Of a stretch of 7,907 nucleotides of DNA, positions 6,914 to 7,907 are shown in pieces. The notes under the pieces are model-generated. The model did no database searches, was not told the DNA's origin, and saw only the letters and a program-made list of their open reading frames with translations. The DNA comes from Flavobacteriales bacterium (GTDB lineage Bacteria > Bacteroidota > Bacteroidia > NS11-12g > UBA955): assembly GCA_947450405.1 (NCBI GenBank), contig CANFVI010000073.1:1-7907 (forward strand), read 5' to 3'. Made by a program: the position numbers and the translations under genes. Each line of letters opens with the position of its first letter. Position 1 is the first letter of the stretch.

Positions 6914-7907
6914 TTACACATTCTCTTCTATGGCTTTAAATAATTCATCTTTGAGTACATCTAACCCTTGTTCAGTAATTGAACTAAAGAATAAAACCTT
7001 AACATCTCCCATTTCCTTCACAATTTCGGCTTTTAACTCTTCATCTAGCATTTCAGCCTTGCTAATTGCAACAATTTTATCTTTTAGTACCAATTCTTCA
7101 TTGAATTGAGCCAATTCATTGATGAGTGTATTGTATTCCATTCTATGATTTTTACTATCAGATGGTATTAATAATAACAATACAGCATTTCGTTCAATGT
7201 GCTTTAAAAATCGATGTCCTAACCCCTTACCCAAGTGCGCTCCTTCAATAATTCCCGGAATATCGGCCATAACAAAACTTCTATAGTCACGGTACTTCAC
7301 TACTCCTAAATTAGGTGTTAAAGTAGTAAAGGCATAATCTGCAATTTCAGGTTTTGCAGCAGACAATACGCTTAACAATGTGCTCTTACCTGCATTTGGA
7401 AAACCAACCAAACCAACATCTGCCAGTACTTTTAATTCCAAAACCATCCAACGCTCCACTCCTGGTTCCCCGGGTTGTGCGTATTGTGGTGCTTGATTTG
7501 TAGGGGTTGCAAAATGTGCATTTCCTAAACCACCTCTACCACCAGGAATCAATACTTTTTTCTCTCCATCTGCCGTAATTTCAAAAAGAATTTCACCGGT
7601 TTCAGCATCTTTTGCAACAGTACCCAAAGGAACATCCAAAATAATATTTTCACCAGAAGCACCGGTGCTATTACTTTCACTTCCCCCAATACCATCTCCA
7701 GCCATAACATGCTTCCTGAATTTCAAATGCAACAACGTCCACATTTGTTTGTTACCCATAAGAATAATGTCTCCTCCCTTTCCTCCATCTCCACCATCTG
7801 GACCACCACGTGGATTTATTTTTGAACGATTATAATGACGACTTCCCGCGCCACCATTGCCACTACGACAACATATTTTAACGTAATCAATAAAATTACT
7901 TTCAGCC
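6914..7907 (-). CDS. obg: Obg/CgtA GTPase, 5' end cut by two bases at the window edge
   Basis: Obg is a ribosome-associated GTPase needed for 50S maturation and linked to growth and stress control. The reading frame stays open to the edge: base 7907 is the G of the start codon and the protein continues AESNFIDYVKI, the usual Obg opening. The full length would be 331 residues, and the internal ATG at 7759 is codon 51. The glycine-rich Obg fold covers about 1-160 (GGPDGGDGGKGGD near 34-46). The GTPase domain has G1 GFPNAGKST at 169-177, the TTLTP switch I threonines near 195-199, G3 DIPG at 216-219, and a G5-like SSITEQG near 309-315. The G4 position reads SKAE at 283-286 instead of N/TKxD. There is no C-terminal OCT domain, as usual for short Bacteroidota forms. 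Its stop lies 64 bases before the chaperone ATG. Confidence 0.94.
   Translation of the reverse strand, partial: AESNFIDYVKICCRSGNGGAGSRHYNRSKINPRGGPDGGDGGKGGDIILMGNKQMWTLLHLKFRKHVMAGDGIGGSESNSTGASGENIILDVPLGTVAKDAETGEILFEITADGEKKVLIPGGRGGLGNAHFATPTNQAPQYAQPGEPGVERWMVLELKVLADVGLVGFPNAGKSTLLSVLSAAKPEIADYAFTTLTPNLGVVKYRDYRSFVMADIPGIIEGAHLGKGLGHRFLKHIERNAVLLLLIPSDSKNHRMEYNTLINELAQFNEELVLKDKIVAISKAEMLDEELKAEIVKEMGDVKVLFFSSITEQGLDVLKDELFKAIEENV

Noticed and set aside
1..7907. A novel defence, mobile or biosynthetic system
   Set aside because: All seven genes belong to known housekeeping families in compact operons; no repeats, transposase, integrase or unknown gene cluster is present.

Overview
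The window looks like chromosomal housekeeping DNA from a member of the Bacteroidota. It is AT-rich and almost fully coding. TAnnTTTG-type -7 promoter boxes lie at the left edge, Shine-Dalgarno sequences are absent, Obg is short and lacks the C-terminal OCT domain, and the endonuclease III tail has the YGREY-PARG form that I recall from this phylum. The class is not certain; all of this is read by eye.

Layout: bases 1-87 are a small divergent promoter region, with one box facing left out of the window and one facing right almost touching the lptB start. Bases 88-1784 hold a two-gene plus-strand unit, lptB (ATPase of the LPS exporter) and lplA (lipoate-protein ligase), joined by an ATGA overlap. 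From 1779 to the right edge everything is on the minus strand. In transcription order this is obg (ribosome-associated GTPase, missing only the first two bases of its start codon at the window edge), a 701-residue double-parvulin periplasmic chaperone, a second SurA-like chaperone, a MoxR-type AAA+ ATPase and endonuclease III (nth). Gaps after the obg/chaperone junction are tiny or negative, so the last four genes are very probably one operon. The two units meet tail to tail with a 6-bp overlap of lplA and nth.

Functionally, lptB and the two parvulin proteins share a cell-envelope theme: LptB powers LPS delivery to the outer membrane, and SurA-type chaperones help outer-membrane proteins fold. 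MoxR is a chaperone-like ATPase of unproven target. LplA, Nth and Obg serve lipoylation, base-excision repair and ribosome assembly.

I found no mobile element, CRISPR array, RNA gene or clear defence or accessory system, and no gap over 300 bases. The points worth checking are small: a degenerate Fe-S motif in Nth, a Glu in the guanine-recognition motif of Obg, a likely leaderless lptB, a MoxR without its usual partners, and start-site problems in three genes.
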